Shown one piece after another: positions 63,257 through 64,000 of a stretch of DNA of 64,000 bases; the first letter of the stretch is position 1, and each line of letters begins with the position of its first letter. The stretch is from Streptomyces sp. CB02923. Its GTDB lineage: Bacteria; Actinomycetota; Actinomycetes; Streptomycetales; Streptomycetaceae. The position numbers and the translations under genes were made by a program. The DNA lies in contig NZ_LWKZ01000026.1 of assembly GCF_001905005.1 (NCBI RefSeq), forward strand, positions 186,001 through 250,000, given 5' to 3'. The notes beneath the pieces were generated by a model, which was not told where the DNA came from, made no database searches, and saw nothing but the letters and a program-made list of their open reading frames with translations.

Positions 63257-64000
63257 GGCCCGCCTTCGGTGGTGGGGAGTACGGGGACGGTCGCCCGGCC
63301 GGACCGGGCCGAGGCGTACGCCGCTTCGACCACCGCCTGGGTCCGCAGCGCGTCGTGGAGGCTGACGTCGACGGGCGCTCCCTCGCGTACGGACCTCGCG
63401 AATCCGGTGAAGGCCCAGGCCCGCAGGTCGATGGCCGTCGGCTTCGCGGGGGCGGCCTCCGGCGGGGCGGGGTGCCTCCTCGCTCCCGGGGCCGGGGCGG
63501 CTTCCCGCCGCCGGTGGGTGACCGCGTACCGGGGCAGCACCTGAAGGTGCCCCTGGTCTCCCCAGACCCGGATGTGCTGCCCGTCCCCGCCGACCACGCG
63601 GGACGCACCGGTCAGCGTGGCGATCACCCGCCCGAACCGGATGACCAGCGTCACCGCGTCCTCGATGTCCGGGGCGTCGGCCAAGGGGGACGTCGCGGTC
63701 TCGGCGTACACCCGGTCGGCCTCGCGGCCGAGCAGCGCGCGGACCGTGTCGATCTGGTGGATCAGGTTCATGATCAGGAATCCGCCGCCGGAGCGTGCCT
63801 TCGACAGCCGCCATGTGGAGGGGGACCGTCCGCTGAGGCCGCCGCGGAAGTAGTCCGCGGACCTGTCCACGAGGTAGTGGGCCGATACGCCGAGCGGCAC
63901 ACCGATGGCTCCGGCCCCGATCGTCTCGCGGGCCCGCAGAAAGCGCGGATCCGTCCGCGTCGGGAACAGCACACCGGTCGTCAGGCCACCGGCACCGGCA
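63253..64000 (-). CDS. Gfo/Idh/MocA-family oxidoreductase, 5' end outside window
   Basis: The C-terminal part (about 249 residues) of an NAD(P)-dependent sugar or cyclitol dehydrogenase-like enzyme. GGGFLIMNLIHQIDTVRALLG is the conserved GGGxxxDxxxH-type catalytic region, here with Asn-Leu-Ile-His-Gln-Ile-Asp. The frame is open to the right edge, so the Rossmann domain lies outside. An Ala/Pro/Arg-rich insertion interrupts the C-terminal beta-sheet domain around 63430-63510. It is translationally coupled to the dehydrogenase-like gene that follows. Confidence 0.85.
   Translation of the reverse strand, partial: AGAGGLTTGVLFPTRTDPRFLRARETIGAGAIGVPLGVSAHYLVDRSADYFRGGLSGRSPSTWRLSKARSGGGFLIMNLIHQIDTVRALLGREADRVYAETATSPLADAPDIEDAVTLVIRFGRVIATLTGASRVVGGDGQHIRVWGDQGHLQVLPRYAVTHRRREAAPAPGARRHPAPPEAAPAKPTAIDLRAWAFTGFARSVREGAPVDVSLHDALRTQAVVEAAYASARSGRATVPVLPTTEGGP

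Overview
The window looks like chromosomal DNA of a high-GC actinomycete, most likely a Streptomyces. GC content is very high throughout, with third-position GC bias in every real gene. The gene families are typical of the genus: SpoIIE-type phosphatase with STAS/ANTAR partner, GlxA and MmyB-like XRE regulators, modular type I PKS, ABC-F proteins, a STAND/TPR ATPase and Bcr/CflA efflux. No tRNA, rRNA, CRISPR array or complete insertion sequence was seen.

Left arm (1-12.9 kb): a carboxylic acid reductase cut by the window edge, then a phosphoribosyltransferase, a GlxA-type regulator with an isochorismatase-fold hydrolase, a DinB-like protein, a methyltransferase divergent from an AraC regulator, a multidomain SpoIIE phosphatase with an adjacent STAS-ANTAR protein, a small winged-helix protein and a TetR regulator.

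Centre (13.1-36.2 kb, all minus strand): a compact type I PKS operon. Transcription order is quinone oxidoreductase, P450, PKS-A (two modules), P450, PKS-B (one module), PKS-C (terminal module with thioesterase). The inferred assembly line is [no loading module] - KS-AT(methylmalonyl)-DH-KR-ACP - KS-AT(malonyl)-KR-ACP - KS-AT(malonyl)-DH-KR-ACP - KS-AT(degenerate)-ACP-TE. Two oddities stand out. Nothing in the window loads the starter, and the last AT has lost its catalytic serine and most motifs. A 37-bp direct repeat (34/37 identical) lies on each side of the PKS/P450 block.

Right of the PKS (36.3-43.5 kb): two tandem ABC-F ATPase genes, the first behind what looks like a leader-peptide/hairpin attenuator; a CGNR zinc-finger regulator; a decayed methyltransferase; a frameshifted P450; and a 68-residue small protein. 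Then come a MerR regulator coupled to a membrane protein with a textbook 19-bp-spacer leaderless promoter, a 2'-5' RNA ligase-like protein overlapping an aminoglycoside adenylyltransferase-like gene, a Bcr/CflA exporter and an AraC regulator.

Right arm (49-64 kb): a two-gene unit of a small protein and a STAND NTPase with about seven TPRs, sharing an NQ-x-G-x-DLT motif. Next is a minus-strand operon coding for a haem-oxygenase-fold protein, a FAD oxidoreductase, a HisF-like protein lacking key HisF residues and a quinone oxidoreductase. It may be a small uncharacterised biosynthetic pathway. The window ends with an SRPBCC protein, an XRE regulator beside an aldo/keto reductase remnant, an alpha/beta hydrolase, an ABC exporter, and a dehydrogenase-like gene overlapping a Gfo/Idh/MocA oxidoreductase that runs off the right edge.
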